From the NCBI GenBank assembly GCA_945266285.1, contig CALYOP010000001.1, positions 124,001 through 188,000 on the forward strand: DNA of 64,000 nt. Direction: 5' to 3'. The number at the start of each line of letters is the position of its first letter. Position 1 is the first letter of the stretch. Under the pieces are notes generated by a model that was given only the letters and a program-made list of their open reading frames with translations, was not told where the DNA came from and made no database searches. This stretch comes from an uncultured Commensalibacter sp. (GTDB lineage Bacteria > Pseudomonadota > Alphaproteobacteria > Acetobacterales > Acetobacteraceae). Below, piece after piece: positions 1 through 7,983 of the stretch. Made by a program: the position numbers and the translations under genes.

Positions 1-1
1 T

Positions 2-217
2 ATAGCGTTTTGCAAAGGAATTGATCAAATTATCGTATTACTTTGTGATGCAATTACACAGGGGCAACAAGATGGAACAATTTCCGAAACGTTGAACGCT
101 CAGCAAACAGCAAAGCAACTTTATCAACAATGGTTAGGGGCTAGCCTGGTCGTTAAGTTACAACATCGAGAAGAATCCTTCGCAATAGCAATGGAGCTGA
201 CGGAATCCATCCTTTAA
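2..217 (+). CDS. TetR-family regulator, NemR/AcuR-like (3' end only)
   Basis: The reading frame is open from the left window edge and stops at 215-217, giving the last 71 residues. The segment ends with a pattern (WLGASLVVKL followed by an amphipathic helix) that resembles the C-terminal ligand-binding/dimerisation half of NemR/AcuR-type TetR repressors. The DNA-binding half lies outside the window. The gene sits just upstream of an Old Yellow Enzyme gene in the same direction, the arrangement of nemR-nemA in enterobacteria, where NemR senses reactive electrophiles through cysteines. Only one cysteine pair (near residues 4 and 15 of the fragment) is visible here. Family assignment is by C-terminal pattern and context only. 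Confidence 0.7.
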   Translation: MAFCKGIDQIIVLLCDAITQGQQDGTISETLNAQQTAKQLYQQWLGASLVVKLQHREESFAIAMELTESIL

Positions 218-233
218 GTTTTTAGTTGCTCTG

Positions 234-280
234 TTGACACGATTTAGGATTCTGTTTATTAATTATAGACGACCGGTCTA
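234..280 (+). promoter_or_regulatory. Sigma-70-type promoter with overlapping TetR-type operator
   Basis: A perfect -35 TTGACA (234-239) is followed after 17 nt by TATTAA (257-262). Immediately downstream, over the expected transcription start, lies TAGACGACCGGTCTA (266-280). It contains the 8-bp palindrome GACCGGTC, flanked so that TAGAC mirrors GTCTA. The E. coli NemR box is built from TAGAC(C)/(G)GTCTA half-sites, so this matches a NemR-like operator. Binding here should block transcription of the reductase gene that starts at 321. Confidence 0.75.
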
Positions 281-320
281 CTAAAATAAATAACATATTA
301 ATAAAAAAGGATTCCCCTCT

Positions 321-1418
321 ATGCCAACACTTTTTGATCCGATTACGTTAGGTGATATTCGGGCTTCAAACCGTATTTTGATGGCCCCTTTAACACGTGC
401 TCGTGCTACCCGACATCACGTTCCCACTGCTATGATGATTGATTATTATCATCTTAGAGCTTCAGCAGGATTAATCATTTCCGAAGGAACTGGTATTTCA
501 CAAGAGGGTATGGGATGGCCTTATGCACCAGGTATCTGGAACCAAGAACAAATCGCCGCATGGAAACCAATCACGCAAGCAGTACATGATAAAGGCGGAA
601 AAATAATCTGTCAGTTATGGCATATGGGTCGTCTCGTACATCCGTCTTTTTATCCCTCGCCCATTTCTGCTTCAGCAACAACCGCACCACATTATGCGTA
701 TACTTATGACGGAAAGAAACCCTATGCCCAAGCACGTGCTTTACCTATTAAGGAAATTCCACGTGTATTAAATGATTTTGCACAAGCAGCTTCAAACGCA
801 ATCAAAGCAGGGTTTGACGGAGTACAAATTCATGCAGCAAATGGCTATTTAATTGATGAATTTTTACGTAATGGCACTAATTTGCGTCAAGACGAATATG
901 GGGGCAGCATTGAAAATCGTATCCGTTTATTAGTAGAAGTTACCCGCGCTGTCTGTCAAACGATTGGTAGTGGAAAAACATCCGTTCGGTTATCACCTAA
1001 TGAACCAGCACAAGGCGTTTTTGATACAAATCCCGTTCCATTATTTACGGCTGCAGCTCGTGCTTTGGCTGAAGAAAAAATTGCTTTTCTAGAAGTTCGT
1101 GAACCTATTAAGCACACAAATTATTTTGCCATGAAAGATGTGACCGATGAAACGCTATATCCACCCATTTCACCAGCAATGCGCAAAGCATTTTCTGGCG
1201 CATTTGTCATGAATTCTGCTTATAATGGTAAAACAGCGCAAGAGGCTGTCAAACGAGGAGACGCCGATGCGATTGCCTTTGGACGTCCTTATATTTCTAA
1301 TCCTGATTTAGTAGAGAAAATCAAAGCAGGAATACCATTTGCAAAAGATGACCAAAAAACTTGGTATACTCAAGGCATTGAGGGATATTTGGATTATCCC
1401 TTAATGAATGAAAAATAA
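321..1418 (+). CDS. nemA: Old Yellow Enzyme family alkene reductase (NemA-like)
   Basis: This is an FMN-dependent NAD(P)H reductase of activated alkenes, quinones and nitro/electrophilic compounds; 365 residues is the normal OYE length. Visible motifs are PLTR near residues 23-26 (flavin-contacting Thr), the substrate-binding HAAN with H171 and N174, the proton-donor Y176, and the segment from LIDEFL to the conserved YGGS at 193-196. The N-terminal LFDPI start is typical of bacterial NemA/XenB-type enzymes. An AAGG Shine-Dalgarno lies about 10 nt before the ATG. The TetR gene and operator upstream suggest induction by reactive electrophiles. Family assignment is firm; the natural substrate is unknown. 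Confidence 0.92.
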   Translation: MPTLFDPITLGDIRASNRILMAPLTRARATRHHVPTAMMIDYYHLRASAGLIISEGTGISQEGMGWPYAPGIWNQEQIAAWKPITQAVHDKGGKIICQLWHMGRLVHPSFYPSPISASATTAPHYAYTYDGKKPYAQARALPIKEIPRVLNDFAQAASNAIKAGFDGVQIHAANGYLIDEFLRNGTNLRQDEYGGSIENRIRLLVEVTRAVCQTIGSGKTSVRLSPNEPAQGVFDTNPVPLFTAAARALAEEKIAFLEVREPIKHTNYFAMKDVTDETLYPPISPAMRKAFSGAFVMNSAYNGKTAQEAVKRGDADAIAFGRPYISNPDLVEKIKAGIPFAKDDQKTWYTQGIEGYLDYPLMNEK

Positions 1419-1421
1419 TCT

Positions 1422-2318
1422 TTATAAAACCCGACTGGCAATAAATTTTAACCGGTTTATTAATTCAGGATAGCGCTTTTCAGGTGCTGTAATAAATGCA
1501 TTTTCCAAAGCGTGATCACAACCCATTTGACATGAATGGCGTTTTTTTCCTAATTGCGGAATAACTTTACCCAAAAGCTGTTTTGCGTGCTCTGAATTTT
1601 TCTGCATGATTTTAATTACAGCTTCAACATTGACATCGTCATGATCTGAATGCCAACAATCATAATCGGTTACCATAGCAACAGTTGCGTAACACATTTC
1701 GGCTTCTCTTGCCAAACTGGCTTCTGGCATATTGGTCATACCAATAACCGATGCTCCCCATGAACGATAAAGATTGCTTTCGGCCCGCGTTGAAAATTGT
1801 GGACCTTCCATAACCAAATAAATACCATTTTTTACAACAGAAATACCAAGCGCTTTCGCTTCATTATAAAGCACCGCTCCCATACGGGTGCAAAAAGGGT
1901 CAGCCATAGATACGTGTGCTACAAAACCATTATCAAAAAAGCTTTTTTCGCGTTTATAGGTACGATCAATTGTTTGGTCGACGATTACAAAGGTACCTGG
2001 AGGCAATTCTTCTTTAAGCGAACCTACCGCAGAAACAGAGATAATATCCGTAACCCCTAATTTTTTCATCGCTGCAATATTCGCACGATAGTTTACACGT
2101 GAAGGTGGTTTTGTATGACCTCTACCATGTCTTGGCAAAAATACGCAGGAAACACCATTCAATTTACCGGTTAACAATTGATCTGATGGCTTTCCCCAAG
2201 GGGTATCAATTTCTTGCCACGCCTGATCAATAAGACCTGGAATATGATAAAGACCTGATCCTCCAATAATACCAATAACCGGCTCTATATTTTGTTGTGA
2301 TGCTTTATTTTCGCACAT
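1422..2318 (-). CDS. mtnP: S-methyl-5'-thioadenosine phosphorylase
   Basis: Phosphorolysis of 5'-methylthioadenosine to adenine and methylthioribose-1-phosphate (methionine salvage, polyamine by-product recycling). The 298 residues contain the phosphate-binding IGGSGLY near residues 18-24, PRHGRGH, the Asn-rich NYRANI segment, GPQFSTRAE, and the MTNMPEA and TDYDCWH purine-site motifs of class II nucleoside phosphorylases. The gene overlaps the end of the cytochrome c1 gene by 14 bp, so it is the last gene of a petB-petC-mtnP unit. Its 3' end abuts the convergent reductase gene (3 nt apart). Methylthioinosine phosphorylase is a less likely alternative. Confidence 0.93.
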   Translation of the reverse strand: MCENKASQQNIEPVIGIIGGSGLYHIPGLIDQAWQEIDTPWGKPSDQLLTGKLNGVSCVFLPRHGRGHTKPPSRVNYRANIAAMKKLGVTDIISVSAVGSLKEELPPGTFVIVDQTIDRTYKREKSFFDNGFVAHVSMADPFCTRMGAVLYNEAKALGISVVKNGIYLVMEGPQFSTRAESNLYRSWGASVIGMTNMPEASLAREAEMCYATVAMVTDYDCWHSDHDDVNVEAVIKIMQKNSEHAKQLLGKVIPQLGKKRHSCQMGCDHALENAFITAPEKRYPELINRLKFIASRVL

Positions 2319-3111
2319 TAAACCATACTTTCCGTTTTACAAGATAGACAAGAATGACCATAAACAGACTATAAAATAAAATTCTTACTCCAATACGATG
2401 TCGCTCTATCAAATGTGGCTGCGCAGTCCAACTTAAAAAAGTTGTTACGTCTCTTGCTTCCTGTTCAATCGTAGCTTTGGTGCCATCCATATAGCGAACT
2501 TGATTTGCTTGAAGGGGGGGCTTCATACCGATTTGTTTGTCTTTTGCGTAAAGATTGTAATAATGATTCATATGATCAAAGTGAAACCCAGCAGGTTTTT
2601 CACGATATCCCAGCAAAATTGCCATAATGTAATCGGCGCCACCAGGAACCGTCAAAGTTAATCGTGAAAAATCTAGCGGAACATGTCCCATATTCGCCGC
2701 TTTGGCCGCAGCATCATTCATATAGGGTGCAGGGAAATGATCACTAAGACGTGCTTTACGATAGATTGTCTTTCCTTGTGCATCCTGACCATCGGGGACT
2801 TGGTCCTGTTCTGCGATATCTTGCACTTGTTCAGCATTAAGCCCCATTCCCATCAGATCGCCATAGGTCATATGTTGTATAGTATGACAAGAAGAACAAA
2901 CCTGACGATAAACGGCATAACCGCGCTGAACGCTCGCTAAATCATACGTCCCGAAAGGACCAGAAAAACGCCATTGATATTTTGGATAATCCTGTGATTT
3001 TCCATCCTGATTTCCTGCATCATTATGGGCATAAGCAAGTGGTTGAATTCCAATTAAGCCAGAAAAAGCACCAAATAGTAACCACTTAATCCGTTTCTCT
3101 TTTCGCGCCAT
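2305..3111 (-). CDS. petC: Ubiquinol-cytochrome c reductase, cytochrome c1 subunit
   Basis: Cytochrome c1 of the bc1 complex, carrying electrons from the Rieske protein to soluble cytochrome c on the periplasmic side. The 268 residues show an N-terminal signal/membrane segment (about 10-28), the heme-attachment CSSCH at 72-76, the TVPGGADYI region, a GMKPPL motif whose Met196 is the likely axial heme ligand, and a C-terminal membrane anchor (about 242-260) followed by basic residues. It starts 3 nt after petB. All signatures expected for a working subunit are present. Confidence 0.94.
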   Translation of the reverse strand: MARKEKRIKWLLFGAFSGLIGIQPLAYAHNDAGNQDGKSQDYPKYQWRFSGPFGTYDLASVQRGYAVYRQVCSSCHTIQHMTYGDLMGMGLNAEQVQDIAEQDQVPDGQDAQGKTIYRKARLSDHFPAPYMNDAAAKAANMGHVPLDFSRLTLTVPGGADYIMAILLGYREKPAGFHFDHMNHYYNLYAKDKQIGMKPPLQANQVRYMDGTKATIEQEARDVTTFLSWTAQPHLIERHRIGVRILFYSLFMVILVYLVKRKVWFNVRK

Positions 3112-3114
3112 GAC

Positions 3115-4374
3115 TTAATCCTTTTCCGCCACATTGGTCAAAGCCTGAGGAACCGACCGATGTAATTCAAAACGATTGGAAAAAGGTAAGATCACTAAAA
3201 AATGCAAATAATAATAGAATAACGCAAAACGTCCCGCCCAAATTAATATAATTTGTGAATGATATTTGCCAACAAAACCCAATGTCACAAATGCCAATAC
3301 CAATAAAAATAGGGAAATACGATAAAGCGGTCTATAACGCGATGATCGTATTGGAGAACGATCCAACCATGGAACTAAGAAAAGCAACAATAAAGAACCT
3401 GCTGCAAAAAGCAAACCGCCAAATTTAAATGGAATAACTTGTAACATGCCGTAAAAAGGAAGAAAATACCATTCTGGAGCAATGTTTTCCGGCGTTTCCA
3501 AAGGGTTAGCTGGCATATAGTTTTCAGGACTTGTTAACCAATCCTGAAAGAAAAATACAAGCAGGATCATGATCACCGCCACTATTGCCAAAACAAATCC
3601 ATCTTTCGCCGTATAATAAGGATGGAAATGAATCGTTTCTTCTTTTTTTGGTTCTACACCGGTAGGATTTCCAGATTTTACATGATGTAAGAACAAAATA
3701 TGAGCAAACACAACCCCAATAATTGTAAAAGCCATTACGAAATGCAGAACAAAATAACGATGTAATGTAATTGCATTTGGCGCATCACCACCCATTATCC
3801 AACGTGTTAACCCTTCTCCAACCCAAGGGATAGCTGCAATGGCTTGTCCACCTACATTCGCAGCCCAATATGACATCTGTCCCCATGGCAAAACATAGCC
3901 TGCAAACGCAGTAACCATGATCATGAGCAGCAAAATTAATCCAGAAAACCATAACAATTCACGAGGAGCTTTATAAGACCCGTAATAAAGTCCACGAAAT
4001 AAATGCAAATATAGAAATGCCAAAAAAAGATTTGAACCCGCCATATGCATTGAACGAATTAACCAACCACTTGGCATTTGACGATCAATGACTTCAACAG
4101 ATGAAAAAGCTTGTTCAACTGTAGGAATATATCCAAGCGATAAAAATATTCCTGTAATCAACATCAAAATTAAAATGACGGATAAAACTGCCCCAAAAGT
4201 CCACCAAACGTTCACATTCCGTGGCATAGGAAATTTCTGATATTGTTGTGTAAGCGTTGAAAAAAGAGGATAACGATATTCTATCCAGTTTTTTAAATTT
4301 TTCGCCGATGAATTTTGTTGAGCTGGAGCCTGTTCAGCCTCTGATTCAGAAGGATGCTTTTTAAGCCACATCAT
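3115..4374 (-). CDS. petB: Ubiquinol-cytochrome c reductase, cytochrome b subunit
   Basis: Integral membrane cytochrome b with the Qo and Qi quinone sites. It is 419 residues with about eight hydrophobic helices. Both bis-histidine heme pairs have the canonical 14-residue spacing: H110/H124 and H211/H225. The Qo-site PEWY is at 300-303. A hydrophilic N-terminal tail of about 45 residues precedes the core. In most alphaproteobacteria the Rieske gene precedes cytochrome b; here the upstream neighbour is an unrelated gene on the other strand, so the operon begins with petB. The start is ATGATG; no strong Shine-Dalgarno is visible, so Met2 is possible. Confidence 0.94.
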   Translation of the reverse strand: MMWLKKHPSESEAEQAPAQQNSSAKNLKNWIEYRYPLFSTLTQQYQKFPMPRNVNVWWTFGAVLSVILILMLITGIFLSLGYIPTVEQAFSSVEVIDRQMPSGWLIRSMHMAGSNLFLAFLYLHLFRGLYYGSYKAPRELLWFSGLILLLMIMVTAFAGYVLPWGQMSYWAANVGGQAIAAIPWVGEGLTRWIMGGDAPNAITLHRYFVLHFVMAFTIIGVVFAHILFLHHVKSGNPTGVEPKKEETIHFHPYYTAKDGFVLAIVAVIMILLVFFFQDWLTSPENYMPANPLETPENIAPEWYFLPFYGMLQVIPFKFGGLLFAAGSLLLLFLVPWLDRSPIRSSRYRPLYRISLFLLVLAFVTLGFVGKYHSQIILIWAGRFALFYYYLHFLVILPFSNRFELHRSVPQALTNVAEKD

Positions 4375-4666
4375 TTAAACGCTTAATGAAAATTGTTTGA
4401 GAACATATCAGATCTGTCTCTTTTTAAAAGGAAACTCTAAAATAAACAAATAAAAACTCAATTATAATTTTTAAGCCGTAGATTTTCAAATCGGTGTAGA
4501 ATTTTTCCTATTCGTTTAATATCTACATTTCGTCATATTTTTATCAAAATTTGCTTTTTCCCAAAGATGCAGTATTTAAAATATGAAATAGGTTTTTAAA
4601 ACTAGGATTTGTTGTTGAATCCTCTTATCGAATCCAAAAATATATAAAAAAGAGAAAATTGTTCTT
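4375..4666. other. Divergent intergenic region, petB / Bug-like gene
   Basis: A 292-nt AT-rich spacer that must hold promoters for the petBC-mtnP unit (minus) and the gene at 4667 (plus). No reading frame, RNA or convincing -35/-10 pair was recognised. No remnant of a Rieske gene is evident. Confidence 0.4.
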
Positions 4667-5791
4667 ATGCCATTTTCGATAACGCGTCGTAATCTTCTTC
4701 ATATTTTAGCACTTTCAGGCGTTACATCGCGATACGTTTCTAACGCATATGGTGAAGAACAAACGTTATCCTCCCCTATTCCAACAAGTCACGATTTGAT
4801 TGGTAACAAGCCACATCCTGTAAATATTCAAAATCAACCCACAAATTTACTCGTCGCTGGAACCGAAAATAGTCCGATTGGTTTATGGGCAAAAGAACTT
4901 TCGCCCTCACTTGCAAGTGGCTTTCAAAGCGAGAACGATAAACTCGCTACTCAATTTACAACGGGTTATGATGGCGTAACAGGAGCCAACCTCTTTGATG
5001 CGCGTTACGCACCTGACGATAATACCGCACTTCTTGCTACTGGTACCGTTGCTATTGCTTCTTTAGCAGGCGATAAGCGTGTTCATTTTGATTATGAACG
5101 TTGGATACCTATTTTTACGGCATTGTCTCCCGCTATAACGATTGCGCGGCAACCTTTTCATAATTCGATACCTGATCGATTGCGAAATCGTAAACTGCGT
5201 GTTGCTGTTTCTACCCACCGTGGATTAGAATTACCAACATTGTTGGGAATCGAATTATTAAAAATCAATGTTAGCCCTGTAATTGGATTAGCCGATTATC
5301 CCTCAGCTGTAACAGCGTTACGCAATCAACAAGTGGATGTTATACAAATTAACACTGCTCAAGGTTTAGAAGAACTGCCTACCCTTATAAAAGAGGGTTT
5401 CCATGTTTTCTTTTCGCTGGATAGCAATGATAAAACATATGGTCCAAGCTTTACAGATCTCTATAATAACTTACCCCATAACCGGAACAATATTGCTTTA
5501 TATGAAGCATGGAATGCAATCGCTACTGCTGCACGGTTAAAGATGATTATGATGTTACCGATGTTAACACCTTCTGCCCTGGTTGCAAAATGGCGTCATG
5601 TTGGCAATAAAATTATACAAACTCCGGAAATTATCCAATTTAGCCAACAGCATAAAACCTTACTTCAAGAATCGCCTACTTGCCTTGATACCTATTCAAA
5701 ACTTATTCCATCTTTTACCGCTACCCTAGCTTTACGGAGATGGTTATTCTCTAAAATACCAACCTGGCAAAACAACCCAATTCCTAATTAG
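4667..5791 (+). CDS. Putative periplasmic Bug/TctC-like solute-binding protein
   Basis: A 374-residue protein with a twin-arginine-like N-terminus (TRRNLL at 6-11, then a hydrophobic run), suggesting Tat or Sec export. The body resembles Bug-family (TctC-like) receptors: a segment like VAVSTHRGLELPTLLG followed by a region reading the number of candidate ligands, then DYPSAVTALRNQQVDVIQ, as in the second lobe of these proteins. No TctA/TctB membrane genes are adjacent, so it is an orphan receptor. The last 8 bp overlap the convergent Smr gene. Assignment is by fold-like pattern; ligand unknown. Confidence 0.5.
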   Translation: MPFSITRRNLLHILALSGVTSRYVSNAYGEEQTLSSPIPTSHDLIGNKPHPVNIQNQPTNLLVAGTENSPIGLWAKELSPSLASGFQSENDKLATQFTTGYDGVTGANLFDARYAPDDNTALLATGTVAIASLAGDKRVHFDYERWIPIFTALSPAITIARQPFHNSIPDRLRNRKLRVAVSTHRGLELPTLLGIELLKINVSPVIGLADYPSAVTALRNQQVDVIQINTAQGLEELPTLIKEGFHVFFSLDSNDKTYGPSFTDLYNNLPHNRNNIALYEAWNAIATAARLKMIMMLPMLTPSALVAKWRHVGNKIIQTPEIIQFSQQHKTLLQESPTCLDTYSKLIPSFTATLALRRWLFSKIPTWQNNPIPN

Positions 5792-6392
5792 AGCGATTGC
5801 GTTTTAACAATATTCGAATAGCACCATCATTGTTGTGGCTTGAATAAACGATTCCTAAAATTAAACGCCGTAAATTTGGACGATTAAGCCAGAAAGGAAG
5901 TTCCCTTTTCAGTATTCCGCCCTCGTTTTTTCGAGAGCCAATCCCTGTGATCACTTCAATACAACGAATATTTTGTTGTATTGAACTAAGCACAAAATTT
6001 TCTAATGCTATAAAAGCCGATTGTGCTGTATAGCCATGTAAATCCAAACGACGCTCTACACGTAATGTTCCACTAGAAAGTTTTTTCCAACTTCTATTAT
6101 CAAGACCCGGTTGCCGGTTACCAATAGGATAATGATCCGGTTGTGGTGGATTTTTCTCCCATAAAAGCCCTTTTTTTAAAGGTCGAAATTGAGTTGGTAT
6201 ATATAATTCACGAGAAGAATAAGCCTTTGTCGTTGTCTCAACCGAAGAGACTATAGGTTTTTCAGCAGAAATTTTTGCTGCCGGCATTTCAACTAAGCGT
6301 TTTTCTTTTTGCTTGAATGTTTTAATTTGGCGAGAAAATTTTTCCCATAAAATCTTTTCATTCTCTCGTAATATTCTTCCTTTCCTTGGCAA
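5784..6392 (-). CDS. Smr/MutS2-domain protein
   Basis: A 202-residue protein with a charged, poorly conserved first 100 residues and a C-terminal Smr domain: LDLHG at 116-120, the Ser/Glu helix after it, and TGIGSR at 149-154, ending in a basic tail. Smr domains are linked to nucleic-acid nicking or ribosome-collision rescue; the bacterial stand-alone version has no settled role. In related genomes this gene commonly lies near mltA and Tim44-like genes; here a peroxidase and a methyltransferase gene sit in between. It follows the peroxidase terminator at 6421-6445, so it probably has its own promoter. Confidence 0.85.
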   Translation of the reverse strand: MPRKGRILRENEKILWEKFSRQIKTFKQKEKRLVEMPAAKISAEKPIVSSVETTTKAYSSRELYIPTQFRPLKKGLLWEKNPPQPDHYPIGNRQPGLDNRSWKKLSSGTLRVERRLDLHGYTAQSAFIALENFVLSSIQQNIRCIEVITGIGSRKNEGGILKRELPFWLNRPNLRRLILGIVYSSHNNDGAIRILLKRNRSN

Positions 6393-6420
6393 TGGATAAT
6401 CCTTTTTTAAACAATAAAAT

Positions 6421-6445
6421 ACCTTCCACCTTTAAGATGGAAGGT
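6421..6445 (-). terminator. Rho-independent terminator of the peroxidase gene
   Basis: An 8-bp perfect stem, ACCTTCCA (6421-6428) with TGGAAGGT (6438-6445), and a 9-nt loop. On the minus strand it is followed by ATTTTATTGT. It lies 22 nt beyond the peroxidase stop. Confidence 0.65.
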
Positions 6446-6467
6446 TAAAACATATCACAAGTTATGA

Positions 6468-7889
6468 TTAATGTGATGGCGTTGCTTTTTTAAGATTATG
6501 TCCCTCATATTTACCAGTGAGACTTTTTAAGAAAGCTACAATATCATCCACATCTTGTTTTGATAATTTATGATACGGAGTTTGGAATTTCAGCATGTCT
6601 TTTACTGCATCTTCCAATGTCGTCGTACTACCATCATGGAAATAAGGTCCAGTTAACTCAATATTTCTGAGCTGTGGTATTTTGAAACGATGCCGGTCAG
6701 ATTCAAGGTGTGTAACATTAAATCGTCCCATATCTGCATCAGTCATTTTACGGCTACGCGCAAGGAAATAATCAGTCTGGAGTCCAAGCTTTTCATAATC
6801 TCCACCTCCTAAAGTTATTCCATTGTGACAACTAGCACAGCCATTATCTTTGAAGAGTTTATAACCATGTTTTTCCTGGTCGGTTAATGCACTATCAATT
6901 CCTTTAAGATATTGATCAAAACGACTATCAGGCGTTATCAACGTTTTTTCATATTCCGCAATTGCTTCCGTAATTGTTTTCTGATCAATTTCCGGACTTC
7001 CAAAAGCTTTAATGAAATCAGGTTCATAAGAAGGTTCCTGTCGCAATTTATCTGCAACCTCTTCCCAATTTGATGATCCCATTTCAAGCGGATTCATTAC
7101 TGGGCCACCTGCTTGTGCAGCAAGATCAGCAGCACGACCATCCCAGAACTGCATTTTATTAAAAACGGCATTAAATACAGTAGGTGCATTGATCGGACCG
7201 ATTTTTCCATGAATACCTAAAGAGGTTACACGATTATCGGTACCACCTTTTTGAAAATCGTGACAAGAAGCACAATTTAAAGTGTTATCCCCAGAAAGAC
7301 GTTTTTCAAAATAAAGTTTTTTACCTAATTCTACTTTTTTAGGGTCAACATTCATAATTTCTGGAATAGGTTGAACCGGTTCTCCAGCAAATTTTTCAGC
7401 AACACCTTGCGTTGCGTAAAATTCTTTGCGTTGTTGTTGTACCCATTTAATCACGGTATTACGCTGCTCGGTTGATAAGTGAGCATGCCAATGCATAATC
7501 AAATAAAGCCCTGGCGGCATCAGATCCCGCTGCATAACAAATTCAATACGTGATAATGACACCACGTCAACTGGCTTTCCTTGATTAATTGCTTCCATAA
7601 CCGGTTCAAAACGGAAATTAGCCAATCCTTTAAGCCGATCCTGTTCCATTAATTGATTTGCAACAGGCAACTTGAAGTAAAAAGGTAAATTAACTTTTTC
7701 CGCATGACAATAGTCGCAGCGTGCTTCCTTAAGAACATCAAAAGCCGCAACCGTTAACGGATCATGCTTTGCTGGTGAACTATCCACAATAGAAGGGGCA
7801 GTCTTATGATCATAGGTATTCAAATAAAATACCACTCCGCCATAAGTAATAATTGCAACAGCAATCATTCCTAAAATGATTTTTTTCAT
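6468..7889 (-). CDS. Triheme cytochrome c peroxidase (YhjA/Ccp type)
   Basis: Reduces hydrogen peroxide in the periplasm. Of 473 residues, the first 24 form an uncleaved membrane anchor. There are three CXXCH heme motifs: CDYCH at 58-62, CASCH at 206-210 and CASCH at 351-355. Classical bacterial CcpA-type enzymes have two; the extra N-terminal heme domain matches E. coli YhjA (about 465 residues), which takes electrons from the quinol pool. The diheme core is recognisable from NAPTVFNAVFN, the FWDGRA motif and MGxxNWEEV. A terminator follows at 6421-6445. Quinol as donor is inferred from architecture. Confidence 0.88.
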   Translation of the reverse strand: MKKIILGMIAVAIITYGGVVFYLNTYDHKTAPSIVDSSPAKHDPLTVAAFDVLKEARCDYCHAEKVNLPFYFKLPVANQLMEQDRLKGLANFRFEPVMEAINQGKPVDVVSLSRIEFVMQRDLMPPGLYLIMHWHAHLSTEQRNTVIKWVQQQRKEFYATQGVAEKFAGEPVQPIPEIMNVDPKKVELGKKLYFEKRLSGDNTLNCASCHDFQKGGTDNRVTSLGIHGKIGPINAPTVFNAVFNKMQFWDGRAADLAAQAGGPVMNPLEMGSSNWEEVADKLRQEPSYEPDFIKAFGSPEIDQKTITEAIAEYEKTLITPDSRFDQYLKGIDSALTDQEKHGYKLFKDNGCASCHNGITLGGGDYEKLGLQTDYFLARSRKMTDADMGRFNVTHLESDRHRFKIPQLRNIELTGPYFHDGSTTTLEDAVKDMLKFQTPYHKLSKQDVDDIVAFLKSLTGKYEGHNLKKATPSH

Positions 7890-7983
7890 CTTACGGCCTT
7901 TTATGAAAATGATTAAAAATGACTAGTTAGCAATAAACCCAAAAAATTAAAGGGTCAAAATATTAATTTGTTACAAAATATTT

